A stretch of DNA of 64,000 bases from Yponomeuta sedellus (GCA_934045075.1 OW203745.1:11742873-11806872), one strand, 5' to 3'. Shown: positions 10,613 through 21,790, numbered from the stretch's first letter. Numbers and translations: made by a program. Notes: generated by a model not told the origin, from the letters alone.

Positions 10613-11849
10613 CCGATCTGCCTATCCCGTTAAAAAGCGATGCTGAACTTTATTACAACATTGGTACATAACTTATACCTATCACTCTTACAAGTAATCA
10701 ATCCAATTATGACTGGATGACCCGAATGAAAATGACAACATGGTGACCTTAATCGCGGAGGAAACACATGAAATGAAGTAGCTACAACACGACAACAAAT
10801 TAACCTAAATTCTGGAAGTATTCCAGATGAAGAGCCCCGGAGCGAAGGCGGCGCAAAAAACCTGTTATCCAAATGACGATACGAACAAGCAATATAAGAA
10901 AATAGATTGCTGCTTTTCCTCCTATTCCATTCCCTTATTCAGGACACCAGAGAATAATGGAGGACTTAACTTTCATTGAATGCCTGCGATAGATACCGTT
11001 ATCACGCAGGCGATGGAATTGACGACGCTTGAGCCCTTTAAATGGTAAATAAAGATTAGCTTTCGCCTGCAGCGTAGTTGGTTTGAAATAATCCGTAACT
11101 TAACTCAGTCCTTATATTACGTGCACCGAATTCCGACGGTAGGGTAACTTTTCGCTCTTTCTGTAAACGAAACTGAACCGGACCTCAGCAACCATCGGGC
11201 GTGATTGGTCCAAGTCGATTGACGACGCTGAATCGTGTATTTTTTGATAACTCTTCAATTCTACCGTGTGGTCACTCTCTCTGCAGTCACTCTTTTGATC
11301 TATAACAAAATAATAATAACTTTTCATATACTCGGAAAGTAGTGTTGTATCGATGTGATAATTGGGTGGAAACTCATACAAATTACTTCCCACCAAAGGG
11401 CCGGAATGAACTTTAAAAATAGAACTACTTTCAGCTGTGAGGAGTTTTATGTAAAAAATAGGCTTAAAAAAACTAATAAAAGAAAGGAACTTAGCGCAAA
11501 TCTCTTTGAGCGGAATAAGCCGCAACAACTACGCGGTGAATTCCATATTTAAAATTTTAAAAGTTGACATTAATTGGCGAGATACTAATTGTATTTGTGA
11601 TGGAATAAAAAAACAATAGGTACTTAATAATCTTTTACACTAAGATTTGAATATTAAAAATGAGTTTTTATTTTCCTCATATTCGAAATGAAAAGTAGAG
11701 TGTTTAACACGGATAAAAGAATCGATTCCTACTCGGACTATAGCCACCCTGGCTGCGCTCAGGCGTCTAAATACCTCGGGAATTGATTATTTCTACCCTT
11801 GGTACCCTTAATAATACTATTCACACAATACAAACACTTGACCTGCTCC
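10613..11849. other. unassigned 1.2-kb interval
   Basis: Contains an open minus-strand frame of 138 codons (11112-11528), the longest here not explained by repeats. It has no motif I recognise and no neighbouring exon-like signal, so I do not call a gene. No TE family identified. Confidence 0.4.
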
Positions 11850-11966
11850 CAAACGACGATACCCTCTACTATGGTAACCAGACAATGACGTCACAAACAT
11901 GAAAATACAGCCAGTCTGAGGCCACTTGTACAAATGTACTGCAGCTCCCCCATCGAACCCACGACC
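11850..11966 (-). mobile_element. tSINE-1, partial
   Basis: Reverse sense: CCATCGAACCCACGACC (B box complement at its 3' side) preceded by the body GGTAACCAGACAATGACGTC. Diverged copy. Confidence 0.6.
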
Positions 11967-12286
11967 TGTGCCTTAGTAGCTAAGAACCTTACTAGTTAGA
12001 TCAACGAGGGAGACATGCATTACATTACATGCCTGTATTCTAGAGGGGTAGGCAGAGACCTTGCCACGAAGTCGAACATGTGACACATGTTGAAGGTGGC
12101 AAGGTTGACCGCCGCAGCTCGCGACGGAACTCACAAGAGGTCGGAAAGCAGACATTGATGGAACGGACTTCTTCTTAGCACGTCGATGTCAAGCCATCGT
12201 GGTGAAAGGACTTACCAAACAGCATAGGAGACTCGCCGATAGTTGCCCAGAGTACAGACCGCCTGCCGAACGGGCTCTGTAAGTAC
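11967..12286. other. unassigned interval
   Basis: Positions 12010-12110 resemble the LINE-C 3' UTR in reverse (GGGGTAGGCAGAGACC); the remainder is unrecognised. Confidence 0.4.
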
Positions 12287-12483
12287 GTCGTCGTCGTCGT
12301 CAGGCTATACTTGGTCACTGCTGGCCATAACTGACATAAGGGGTAATGACCATAATCCCCACGCTGGGCATTCGGGTTGGGGATCGCAGTTCGGTGGAAT
12401 TGTACTGCAGGAGCGCTACTCCCCGATTTGTGTTCCTTAGTCGCCTTTTACGACACCTATTCTCTAGGCCGACACCACACAGC
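12287..12483 (-). mobile_element. B element
   Basis: Full extent from the (GACGAC)-type tail (TCGTCGTCGTCGTCAGGC as seen on plus) to the sense 5' end GCTGTGTGGTGTCGGCC. The segment between GGTGTCGTAAAAGG and the head is shortened by a deletion of about 25 bp relative to 54382-54648. Confidence 0.75.
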
Positions 12484-12587
12484 AAGTACGTACGTATAAG
12501 TAAGTACACCAGTACAATGCATGAGTTCTATGTTTTATAATAATTATGTAAACTCTGCGCCAGCGGTGGGGACTTACAAGGGTTGAT

Positions 12588-12889
12588 GTCGTGAAACTCT
12601 GTTAATTAATGACTTTAAAAGTCTAAGTTTGGAGGGTTTTGTCCAATTTTTCTCCAAAGTTATCAAGATTTTGAAATGGACACCTAGTTTGAATTGTAAC
12701 ATTGAATAAGCCGCAGTTTCTGCGCTACTTTGAATAAAACCTTTATTGGCGGAATTTAGCAAAGTAATTTTCACTTTTTAATGCTATTATGGATCTATGA
12801 AAATAACGCTTGATTCCATACAATAAAACCTTTTCATTTCATTTCGTTTCGTTTCATTTCGTTTCGTTTTATTTCATTTCATTTCAATT
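12588..12889 (+). mobile_element. LINE-L 3' end, split by a PLE fragment
   Basis: TTTGTCCAATTTTTCTCC, then TTTGAATAAAACC with a possible AATAAA signal, then a TTTCA/TTTCG tail (12830-12889). The tail is interrupted at 12745-12821 by a 77-bp insertion flanked by a duplicated AATAAAACCTTT. No coding sequence remains. Confidence 0.7.
12745..12821 (+). mobile_element. severely truncated PLE 3' end with 12-bp TSD
   Basis: Perfect TSD AATAAAACCTTT at 12733-12744 and 12822-12833. The 77 bp between them (GGCGGAATTTAGCAAAG...TTTTTAATGCTATTATGG...) match the outer end of the PLE-derived copies at 20880-21927 and 28445-28700. The insertion retains only the last about 75 bp of the element. Confidence 0.8.
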
Positions 12890-13905
12890 GACGTCATTCG
12901 GGGAGGCTCCATTATGTTTCTTTTCCACGAAAGAGTTAAACTTTGAACGATAATCTTTCGGCGCTAAAGCCACTAAAATATACCCGTGAAAGTTCGCATC
13001 CGTGGCGCAGGATGGCCGCGCGACACCGGACGCACCTGGGACACCGCCGGACGTCCCCGCCCCTCTTCCGGCTCTTTATTCCACTCTGCCGCCGACAAAA
13101 GGGACGGCGGCGCGGCGTGAAGAGTCGCATGTGGTCTAGCGACTCGGCCCAGGGAAACTGGGACCATTTGGACATGCATGTTTCTTAAGAGATAAAGATA
13201 TTTATTGAGTAACAGACATCAGTATACGTGACACTTTACAGATAGACATAACTTTGGTTATGCTAATTATTTACAGGTTGACTTATATATACGACTTATA
13301 TATTGACTTATATATTTATTAAGTGAACGTAATTTTCTATTACATTAGAAACCAAGCTACGTAAATCCTGTATTATAGTTTTTAACACCCCTGTTAACGC
13401 TTGCATTCCTTTTCATCCTCATTTTCCCTACTCCACCTCGGCCGCAATATACGCTATCAAGTTTGAATTTCGCGCGCAACCGCATTTCTGCGGACATCTA
13501 GTTTCATCGTGTCACCGCCGCCTGCGCCGCGGCGCCACCATCAATGCGATATCAAGAACGAATGGCGGTGTGAAAAAAGCCGGTGTGCCGCGTGTATTGC
13601 AAGCTGTCTAGGATAAACTTTTGTTTGGTGCTTACGTTATTTTCAAAATTCTAATAGTAAACAAAAAATTAAAACCAATTACAAGTCACAACAACCCCCC
13701 TTCGGTTATCGTTAAGTCAAATTTAAATTTAAGGAAGTGCAGCAAATCTAGACAAAACTATACTTTCATAAGGTATATTATTTTTAAATAAGGTAATGTA
13801 GGAGCAGTGATTGCGTGTCGGTAGAACGCTGGTTTTCACATTTAGAAGTTGTAGGTTAAAATCCGGGAATGTTGAAATGTCGTTGTTAATATTTTCTAAT
13901 GTTAG
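12890..13905. other. unassigned interval with a GC-rich island
   Basis: Positions 12985-13170 and 13425-13610 are much richer in G+C than the surroundings, with CGCC/CCGG clusters. Short open frames on both strands have no known motif. Candidate decayed exon or TE 5' region; undecided. Confidence 0.35.
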
Positions 13906-14030
13906 AAAGAGAAGGAGAGAATGGAAGAAATTACTTTTAGTGATAAGGCCGTCGTCTGTACTTTTAGGTTAAGAAATATCTGTTTAATTTCCATTTTTCT
14001 GTACTATCTGTGTATCTGTCTAATATATGT
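13906..14030 (+). mobile_element. LINE-E 3' end
   Basis: GAAATTACTTTTAGTGATAA, GGCCGTCGTCTGTAC, AAGAAATATCTGTTTAATTT: the signature best preserved at 35352. It decays into a TATC-like tail. Confidence 0.7.
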
Positions 14031-15024
14031 GAATATGTATAAGCAATACAACTCATTACTAACAGGAATACACCCCCATGGACATATTTGTATTGGAACG
14101 ATGTCTTCTTTAAACGAATTAACTGGCCAGTAAAGCCGTTGACCTCATCGAACGTCGAGTTTAAAATTTTATAACCGCGCCGTAGTTTTTGCAAGTTGAT
14201 TTAAGTCACAAATTATCTTGGCCTACCACTTGAAATAAAGAAAAGGGTTGTACGCGCATATTTTAAGTCATCAAAGTGAAAATATGGTACGTGAGTACGC
14301 GCGTCCCAGTACTTTTATATATATTTTACCAATACATATGAACGCTTAGAGTATCAAAGCAATCTACTACGCGATTAATAATAATTACTTCCACACATCA
14401 CAGTCCTTGTCCCAAACAAGGATACCTTGTGCTATGGTAATAAAGAACATTACAAAAAAGTACACTCAGACGAAGTGTAATTCTTTTACTAAGTTTTTTG
14501 ACTAAGCGGTATTAACAAAGCGGAGTGGTTTTATTTCCTTACTACAAAAACTAACGACGACCGACATTTTATATCACCAAGCTTTCTAACTCAGCCTATT
14601 AAAAGTCCAGACTCACGTGGGACGAGTTAGTGGACAACAGAGCTTCAGACGACTCACTTAACTTTTCGACTCGCATTGTTCACTTCTTTCTTTTGTTTGC
14701 CTTATAATTGTCGAAAAACTTGTGAAGATATACTCTAGCAAAGTTGGAATTTGTAATGTTTTTGTTTCCAACGAGAATACTTTTCCTTACATTTCCTTTC
14801 TGGAATAAAATATAGAGGTTCCTTTGTCTTATTCACTACACTTTGAGAACTCCAATAACAATTAGAATATCCTACAAATGTTAAGACTGCCAACGTAAAA
14901 GCGGTAAAGCATAAACCCAGAAGATTTGAGAAGGGGTTTGTACAAACACTCTATTTAACTGTTAATATAGTGTATATGCGAATTTGTAGTCGCAATACCA
15001 CACGCTAACGTGAAGAAAAACATC
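14031..15024. other. unassigned interval
   Basis: AT-rich. Positions 14398-14460 are a tSINE-1 body fragment in reverse (ACAAGGATACCTTGTGCTAT). Nothing else recognised. Confidence 0.4.
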
Positions 15025-15255
15025 GTGAGGAATCCCGCGGCTTGGTTGGCTCCACACGTATTGACTAGTCTTTCCTGTGTGCTAGGCCGACTAAGCTGTC
15101 AGGATGGTATAGGTGCTGCACAAGCCTACATTATCTATAAAACCATGTCCCAGCGTCGAAGTGGTCGCTTCACCCATCTAGTGAAGATACCACTGGACGC
15201 TGTATAAATCGCCTCATTAAGTAGATCCAAAAAGGCCAATATTATAACTATTATA
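15025..15255 (+). mobile_element. tSINE-2-related repeat
   Basis: Inverse-oriented partner of 18244-18540: shares GGTTGGCTCCACACGTATTG, CTAAGCTGTCAGGATGGTAT and CTCATTAAGTAGATCC. It breaks off at the mariner end. Confidence 0.65.
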
Positions 15256-16194
15256 GTGTACTTATATTGTTTTTCAAAGTATTCTCCACTATGATCGATG
15301 CACATTTGCATCAATTCTATTTTTTGATCATCCAAAAATGTAGTGATGTATGACAGCTGGCATTGTCATGGTGAAGTATGATTCTGCATCGCTGGTTGTT
15401 TTGGCGTATTTCTTCAAAGACTTCCGGCAATTAAATGTACCACTCCGAATTAACCGTTCTGCGATTCTCCAGTGGTATTGTAGCCACATGCCCATTAATA
15501 CCAAAAAAGCAGGTCACCATTTGCTTTACAGTGCTTTTTGCACGAGCCACTTTCGTAGGGTTCGGCTCATTTTGAAACACCCAAACTGTTGATTGTTGTT
15601 TAGTTTCGGGATCGTACGCGTAGGTCCAGGATTCGTCACCTGTGTCGATATTATTAACAGATTTTGAGTCGCCTCCGTTGAATTTTTTTAAGGTTTTCTT
15701 GCACCATTCGTCGCGAGCATTTTTTTGATCCTGAGTAAAGCTGTGCGGGATCCAACGCGAACAAATTTTTTACAGACAAATGTTCATGTAATATCCTATG
15801 AATGCTCGTCATACCTACATATGCCCAGAATAGCCTCTATCTTGCGATACGTAACATGGCGGTCTTGCATTATTAGTTTTCGCACAGCTTCAATATTTTG
15901 TGGTACAATCACCGATTTCGGGCGACCTTCTTTAACTTCGTCCGTGAGCTTACTGCGCCCGCGATTAAACTCACTAAACCAGTGATACACAGTCGTTTTT
16001 GATGGAGCTTCACCACCAAAAGTCGAAGTTAATTGATCTACGCACTGTTGTTGCGTTAAACCACGTCGGAAATCGTAATAAATCATAGCACGAATATTTT
16101 CACGAGTGAGTTCCATTTTTTCAGCGATATGACATTTTAAACTCAACAAAAACAAAACACAAACGTATATAAGAGAAAAAATATAAGTGGCCAG
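15256..16194 (-). mobile_element. mariner element with internal deletion
   Basis: Flanked by TA on both sides (15254-15255, 16195-16196), the Tc1/mariner target. Partly matching termini share ACTTATATT close to each end. Length 939 bp against about 1.3 kb for intact mariners; the missing part fits a deletion in the transposase gene. Confidence 0.75.
15270..16116 (-). pseudogene. mariner transposase pseudogene
   Basis: Minus strand, proposed start at 16116 (MELTRENIRAMI). The N-terminal DNA-binding part is intact for about 100 residues (GLTQQQC, KTTVYHWFSEFNRGR, EGRPKS), then the frame is lost after EAILGI. Later frames recover TGDESW with the first catalytic Asp, WVFQNEPNPTK, and ILHHDNASCH with the second catalytic Asp. 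The third Asp region (normally within PYSPDL of the DD34D triad) is absent: the sequence jumps from IELM straight to MCIDHSGEYFEKQ. Hence a catalytically dead copy with an internal deletion, at least one frameshift and stops. It would act at its own inverted repeats if it were intact. Confidence 0.85.
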
Positions 16195-16425
16195 TATTTA
16201 AAAAAAGAACAAATTTGACCATGGAGGTCAGACATTGCGTTTAAAATTATTGGAATCCCAGATTCCGCATACATAAGTAGCAGCCTATGTACATCATCAT
16301 CGCCGTTCATTTTCATTGTTATAGACGCACATCATTTAAATAATATTACGCGTGTACGCTTAGCCTTGATTCTGAGTTGAAATTCAAGTTTTAACTATAG
16401 GATAGATTATATAGAAAACACTTTA

Positions 16426-16589
16426 TCTTCTAAAATATAAAAATGAATTACTGAATGTGTTGGTAAGCGCACATCTCGAACGCAAATGTATTATTTTTTA
16501 GAACATTAATAAAAGTACGAGGATGGTTCTTACGGACAGAAAAAAAAGAATCGACTGGTAGGCGGTACGAAGTTCGCTGGGTCAGCCAG
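16426..16589 (+). mobile_element. Hel-1 Helitron-like unit (decayed 3' end)
   Basis: 5' end TCTTCTAAAATATAAAAATG, 3' end GGGTCAGCCAG before T; the canonical CTAG has mutated to CCAG. Internal AAAGTACGAGGATGGTTCTT matches 5778-5964. Confidence 0.65.
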
Positions 16590-16660
16590 TTGTACATAAA
16601 AAGGAAACATATTGTTGAAACTCTCCATTGTACACACCAGAAAATAAAAAATATTAATAA

Positions 16661-17540
16661 GCTTTTCAACCCTTTGTAAGTGAAGCATTGGTCTCTTACT
16701 GCCACGCAAGAAGGTCAGCCCATACTCCAACACGGGGGCCAAGTCCGGGTTGTTGGAAGATCGTAAGACAGTGGCGTGCCATACTGTCAGAAGTTATCAA
16801 GACGCCCATATGGCCTTTAGGCGTGATCGTTGCAAAGACGAACCGTTCTATAAGACCGTTTTGTGTTCCGCGACGATAGGACCGTTTTACGTTTCATTAT
16901 AAAGCAGTGCCAGAGACTCTAAAGCAGTGCCAGAGACTCTAAAGCAGTGCCAGCGTTTGTTCGTCGCGAGACCAGTCCTTAGATTGTTTGACGCGGATAT
17001 GTCCTTTAGTGCTATTTTAATAGAGCCTAGAACGTAATGAGATCATTGCGACGTCGTCGTCGGCTCCTTGCTCGTTCCGTTCGTTTTGGTCTGTGATACA
17101 ATAAAGTAATCTTTATGTCTATGAGTATACAGTCGAATATCGTGTAAAACAACTTATTTTTTCCGATGTTTCGTGATTTCGTCTCGTTCGCACTCGTTTG
17201 ACCGTCCTCTGCGCTATGCTGGTTCGCATACAATGAAACCAGTTGCGAACGAGGACCGTTTCGAGGACCTGTTTTCGTTCCAGAAAAAACGGTTGCGTTT
17301 CGTCGTCGAAAAATCGGACAACGACCCACTCCTAATGGCCTTTGACGTGGCTTAACGACTGCCATTATATGACACCTGGCACCAACGGCTTGACGTGCTT
17401 TTCGAAGCATGGAAGCGCTCGAACAAAATGCCACTAGCTGTAGTCTTAGGATGATCACCCATCCAGCAGCTCACCGCGCCAGCTGTTGCTTAAACAAGTG
17501 ATTGATTGCAATCAATTGGTTCTAATAGGCCACGAACGCT
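16661..17540 (-). mobile_element. 5S-SINE split by a hAT-like element
   Basis: Left part 16661-16817 (3' half) and right part 17343-17540 (head, with CACCGCGCCAGCTGTTGCTT) are contiguous in other copies. Removing 16818-17334 and one ATGGCCTT restores the family sequence. Confidence 0.8.
16818..17334. mobile_element. hAT-like non-autonomous element, 517 bp, 8-bp TSD
   Basis: Perfect TSD ATGGCCTT at 16810-16817 and 17335-17342. Termini TAGGCGTGATCGTTG and (complement) TAGGAGTGGGTCGTTG form a short imperfect TIR; an 8-bp TSD with a TAG-NG-like TIR start is typical of hAT. Inside are two perfect 20-bp tandem units AAAGCAGTGCCAGAGACTCT plus a partial third (16901-16953). It encodes no transposase. 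Confidence 0.75.
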
Positions 17541-17693
17541 GCAAATAATTAAACTTGTTTGCACATATGTAATTTGTGTAAAAAATAAAATTACGAATTT
17601 TAAACTTTTGCTTGTCGGAAGTGACTTAATTATCAATACTGAGAAGACTTTTTTTTGTTATTGCAGTAACATGTTTGAACGTTTCGTGAATGT

Positions 17694-17990
17694 ATGGCAG
17701 CACAGCGGCCAGGATGGCGCAGGATCGTGATAAGCCAAGTACGTGAGTTCGAGGTTCAGCGCAAAGCTGACCTTGATACCAAACGCGACCAGTTAAAGGC
17801 TCGCCCACCTGCTGCCATAACATATAACTATGAGAACGGCATTCTCATGTGCCCTCAGTGTGCACGGAGTTTCGCCGCGAAGATAGGCTACATAAGCCAT
17901 CTTCGAGCGCACCAGCGCCACATATCTGATTAGGGGTCAAAGTGGTCGCCATGGCCGAAATCGGTCGGATCATCATCATCATATTTTCTC
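17694..17990 (+). pseudogene. LINE ORF2 C-terminal end with CCHH zinc-finger-like motif
   Basis: Open frame 17694-17936 reads RPGWRRIV, a charged helix, then CPQCARSF and SHLRAHQRH, a C-X2-C-X12-H-X4-H-like finger close to the stop. Several arthropod LINEs end ORF2 with exactly such a WRR-V...C-C...ISHLR module, so I read it as a 5'-truncated LINE rather than a host zinc-finger gene. The stop is followed by a short CATCAT run (17971-17985), a plausible LINE tail. Only the C-terminus is present, with no RT motif. Confidence 0.65.
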
Positions 17991-18243
17991 TGCTTATAAC
18001 TAATTCGCACTCAAGTAGGTCACATCAAAATGAAACATTCTATTGCAAATGAACAACACATCTATTACCAAACCAAAAAGCGCCACGAAAATTCAATCAG
18101 CCGTAATTCCTTCATTACTTCTTGGAGGAACTGAGCACACAAGTAATGGACTCCCGGGGACAAATAGGCATTGTCGGTTAAGCCACAGAATAGACTACCT
18201 TCTATCAACAGAATTCCGAATAACGCTAATAAAGATTTTTTAT

Positions 18244-18540
18244 GTAGACTATAAACGTCCCACTGCTGGGCACAGGCCTTCTCTCAGAGAGAGAGTATTG
18301 ACCTTTTTGCATCTACTTAATGAGATGATTTATACAGCGTCCAGTGGTATCTCCACTCACACTAGATGGGTGAAGGGACCACTCCTACACTGTAGTACCT
18401 GGAACCTGGTTTTATAGATGGTGTAGGCTTGCCCAGTACCTATACCATCCTGACAGCTTAGTCGGCCTAGCCCACAGGAAAGACTAGTCAATACGTGCGG
18501 AGCCAACCAAGCCGCGGATTTCCTCACGATGTAGAGAGAG
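18244..18540 (-). mobile_element. tSINE-2-related SINE
   Basis: Starts at the 3' end (CGTCCCACTGCTGGGCACAG in reverse, then CTCTCAGAGAGAGAG) and extends through the diverged body shared with 15025-15255 and 20283-20412. Confidence 0.65.
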
Positions 18541-18593
18541 TATGGGCGATTACTATGAGAGATTACTAAGCGTGAACACCGCGGTGTATTCAA

Positions 18594-18948
18594 TCTATAT
18601 AAATAAAATTCAAAGTCCTGACTGACTGATTCACTCATCAACGCCCAACCCAAGCCGTTGGACCTAGGAAGCTGAAATTTTGCACACAGGGTTTATATAT
18701 AATGTAGGCAAGGAAAAAGACTTTTTTTGGAACGGGTTTTTTTAAATTCAAAGGGGTGAAAAGGGTTGCCAAAATTTGTATGGGAGGTATAAAGAATGTT
18801 GTCTAATTTTCTTGAAACTTAAAATAAATACTCTACTCAACACAGTTGATTGAACACGTGTTTCGCCGTTTTTCTAAATTTAACCCTTAAGGGAGTGAAC
18901 GGGGTTGCAAATAAAGTACACGCGGACGGAGTCGCGGGCAAAGGCTAG
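18594..18948 (+). mobile_element. Hel-2 Helitron-like unit
   Basis: 5' TCTATATAAATAAAATTC; 3' end GTCGCGGGCAAAGGCTAG followed by T. Preceded by A. 355 bp, non-coding. Best copy of this subfamily; relative at 57058-57401. Confidence 0.75.
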
Positions 18949-19077
18949 TAGATATATAAATATAAAATGAAGGAGTATTTGGGCCACGGAAATGAGAACC
19001 ATACATTTCACAACACGTCCACATTTCATAATACTCCACAAACCTATTTAGAGGCTAATTCGAAAAGAAAAAGAAAA

Positions 19078-19205
19078 AATTTGAAAAAGTACCGGAGCCG
19101 GCGTGAATGCAGCGATTTACGAACTTTGATGAAGCGAAAGTGATCTGTCCGGATCGTGGCAAGTGGCAGTCCCTGGTCACCTGGGCTTGGGTCTGGCCTA
19201 ATCAA
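19078..19205 (+). mobile_element. LINE-C 3' fragment
   Basis: AAAGTACCGGAGCCGGCGTG, GATGAAGCGAAAGTGATCTG, GGCAAGTGGCAGTCCCTGGT: the last codons of LINE-C ORF2. A T-element scrap (AAACCTATTTAGAGGCTAA) lies just upstream at 19039-19058. Confidence 0.7.
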
Positions 19206-19720
19206 ATGAGGTTACATAGGTACTGGTAGGGCATTTACTTCATTCCACGAAACATTATGAGAAGGCATTGCTGTGAGGTAGGCACTGTCCATAAAATAAT
19301 GTAATTAGATGCATTTTGGCTTAGTTATTATAAGGAGTTTTCAGGTTTTCCATTGTCCCCACACTAGGCTAGACCTGTGTCGTAGGCGCAGATAAGTATA
19401 ATATTTAATTAGTTGGTGTGCAAATGGCATTCTGTGAGTTCTGTAAAACAGAATTGAATATCTCATCAATATTTCACTTTTACGAAACGCAGGAGTTTCT
19501 ACTGTAGGAACCATTTTGTTTTTGTGATTTCATTTTACTCAGCACACAGTTCGTGAGTATACAAATTGATCGAATTCATCAGGCTGTACTAAGATCGCCG
19601 CTAAACACAATATGAGTCACATCTTAGTGGCTAAAATAGATCACTCGTCTGTTGTACTAATTTAGTGTAAATGTTTATTTTGCTCAATATTTTTTTTGTA
19701 TAAGTATATTATATATACCT
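19206..19720. other. AT-rich unassigned interval
   Basis: Only a tSINE-1 scrap (19352-19392, CCCCACACTAGGCTAGACCT) is recognisable. Confidence 0.4.
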
Positions 19721-20026
19721 ACGATATCGCCCCTTGTATATCCCCACTGCTGGGTTACGGGTCTCTTCCTCCATCACAGGAAGGTTAGGCCATACTCCAC
19801 CACGGGGGCCAAGTCCGGGTTGGTTGGCGACAGTGGCGGGCCTTACTGACAAAAGTTATCAACCCGCCCATAAGGCCTCTGACATGGCTTAACGACTGTC
19901 ATTACATGACAGCCAGCACCAACGACTTAATGTGCCTTGCAAAGCACGGAAGCGCTCGGAAAAATGCCATTAGCGGTAGTCACGGGACGGTCATCCACCC
20001 TGCAACTGACCGCGCCCGTTGTTGCT
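19721..20026 (-). mobile_element. 5S-SINE, head truncated
   Basis: From the 3' end GATATCGCCCCTTGTATATC to GACCGCGCCCGTTGTTGCT, stopping inside the 5S-like box A. Abuts the inverse-oriented variant at 20027. Confidence 0.75.
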
Positions 20027-20194
20027 CTTGAGGCCTCTGGCCTTGGGGCGGCTTGAAAGCTTTTGATAGTAAGACCAGCCACCAGTCTTGCAAGCCTCCA
20101 CCAATCCGGACTTGGCCCCCGTGGTGGGGTATGGCCTACACTTTCCTCAAGGAAGATACGGGCCCCTCGGTGGGGACATACATAATGGATTGAT
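20027..20194 (+). mobile_element. 5S-SINE variant (47301 type), 3' part
   Basis: AGTAAGACCAGCCACCAGTC then CTCCACCAATCCGGACTTGG: variant body shared with 47301-47657. Together with 19721-20026 it forms a tail-to-tail inverted pair. Confidence 0.7.
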
Positions 20195-20282
20195 GAGATT
20201 ATTCATTAACTGAATGAATGAAAAATCACTCCTCAAGCAATCTTCTTATTCTTTGGATGAATAAAGGCTGACTGATTGACTG

Positions 20283-20412
20283 ACAGTGGCATTTCCACTG
20301 CTACACTAGATGGGTCAAGGGACCGCTCGGATGCTGCAGTGCCTGGGACATCGTTTTAAGATCACATATACCATTCTTACAGTTTGACAGTTTCCTCACG
20401 ATGTATCATGAT
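20283..20412 (-). mobile_element. tSINE-2-related fragment
   Basis: CACTAGATGGGTCAAGGGAC and TTTCCTCACGATGTATC in common with 18244-18540. Confidence 0.55.
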
Positions 20413-20865
20413 GGAACACAAGCGCCTGTCTAAATTATTGAAACGTTGAATTTACGTGTCTAAAAGATATGTCTGAAGCAAGACTTTCGTTTCCGCTCGT
20501 GCCATCTATCCTGCGGCGTGCTCAGGGGCGGGGGCGTACATCACAATCACTGGGACCGAAGAGATCGATGACGCCACGCACGGAACAACGGAGGGCGTGG
20601 AGTCGCTCAATTAGATACGAAGGTCGGAGTTCTTTAAAAAAACCTCAACATTTTTAGCTTCAATAGTAGTAACTTTCAACGCAGAACAAAGCTCGATGCT
20701 AAGCAAGATGAGCTCAAGGCCCGGCCCAAAAAAAAAATATACACAAAAAGAACTAAAAATGACATAAATGTAGACAGACATAAGATCATCTAAAACCATA
20801 GAAATAGAATCATATGGAACAGACATACTGAACAAAATCTGTGTCGCGTAACGTTAGCACTAGAC
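20413..20865. other. unassigned interval
   Basis: No motif recognised. GC content rises at 20490-20615 without a supported frame. Confidence 0.35.
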
Positions 20866-21060
20866 ATACGTAGTATCTTGTATAGAATCAGGCGTTACTT
20901 TGCGGAAATCCATAATAGCATTAAAAAGTTAAAATTACTTTGCTGAATTCCGCCAAAAATCCCACAAGCACCATGCGGTTAGCTAATGCACCGCCCTCCC
21001 TCCCACTTTTTCAAGCAGAAGCAAGACACGAACACACCACCACCCACACCAATACTTGTG

Positions 21061-21118
21061 TGAGAAAACACGCGACGCGTTTCGCCTCTAACACGAGGCA
21101 TCCTCAGGCTCCCAAATG
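21061..21118 (-). ncRNA. hammerhead-like motif, left arm
   Basis: Same motif as 21728-21790 on the opposite strand, with a slightly different stem-II loop. See that entry for the fit and the misfits. Confidence 0.3.
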
Positions 21119-21445
21119 CAAGTGACCGTCTCCGCAAAAACACTCCGTATTTATAGGCTAGGCCGGCCCTTCCCCCGATGACGCAATGTAACCGTTAAAC
21201 TGGTGACCGTTAAACCGTTTCAACCGCCTATGGGCTATTATTGTTTTGTGCAAATATATCGATTAATGGGGAAATAGAGGAGCTGCCCACCTGTTCATTC
21301 AGCATTGTAATCAACCTATCCCTAGATAATTTGGAAATTTCCAGCTGTTCAAGTATAGACAATCTCAACCCCTTACTGCAGGTGTGTAAAATTTCCAAAC
21401 AAACACCTTTTGGATACGGGTCATGTACTTAATAATAACCATAAT

Positions 21446-21616
21446 TTGGAAATTTTACACACCTGCAGTAAGGGGTTGAGATTGTCTATACTTGAACAGC
21501 TGGAAATTTCCAAATTATCTAGGGATAGGTTGTTTACAATGCTGAATGAACAGGTGGGCAGCTCCTCTATTTCCCCATTAATCGATATATTTGCACAAAA
21601 CAATAATAGCCCATAG
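21446..21616 (+). pseudogene. PLE ORF C-terminal end (right arm)
   Basis: Reads LEILHTCSKGLRLSILEQLE, then KLSRDRLFTMLNEQ and SSSISPLIDIFAQNNN before a stop. A KG-R-L-ILE-LEI...LN-Q...PL- pattern follows the GIY-YIG domain at the C-terminus of many Penelope-like ORFs, which is why I assign it so. Upstream sequence is the palindrome centre, so the protein is truncated to about 55 residues. The left arm holds the same segment on the minus strand (about 21401-21231). Confidence 0.55.
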
Positions 21617-21727
21617 GCGGTTGAAACGGTTTAACGGTCATCAGTTTAACGGTTACATTGCGTCATCGGGGGAAGGGGCGGCCTAGCCTATAAATACGGA
21701 GCGTTTTTGCGGAGACGGTCACTTGCA

Positions 21728-21790
21728 TTTGGGAGCCTGAGGATGCCTCGTTTTAGAGGCGAAACGCGTCGCGTGTTTTCTCACACAAGT
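21728..21790 (+). ncRNA. hammerhead-ribozyme-like motif, right arm
   Basis: In order: CTGAGGA (fits the CUGANGA box), stem II GCCTC/GAGGC with a 6-nt loop, GAAA, and a short stem III ACGC/GCGT closed by GTC. PLE terminal regions are known to harbour hammerhead ribozymes with very short stem III, and this lies just downstream of a PLE-like ORF end on the same strand. Misfits: one unpaired T between CTGAGGA and stem II, G instead of H at the cleavage position, and stem I (GTGAG/CTCAC at 28580-28645) offset by an internal loop. Activity is therefore doubtful. Confidence 0.35.

Noticed and set aside
11112..11528. 138-codon minus-strand gene
   Set aside because: No recognised motif, no splice or promoter context, and length is within chance for low-stop regions of this size.
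12936..13188. Overlapping open frames in the GC-rich island as a gene
   Set aside because: Both strands are open because GC-rich sequence has few stops; no domain recognised. Kept only as an unassigned island.
17694..17936. Small host C2H2 zinc-finger protein
   Set aside because: A single terminal finger after WRR-V and a following CATCAT tail fit the C-terminus of a LINE ORF2 better.
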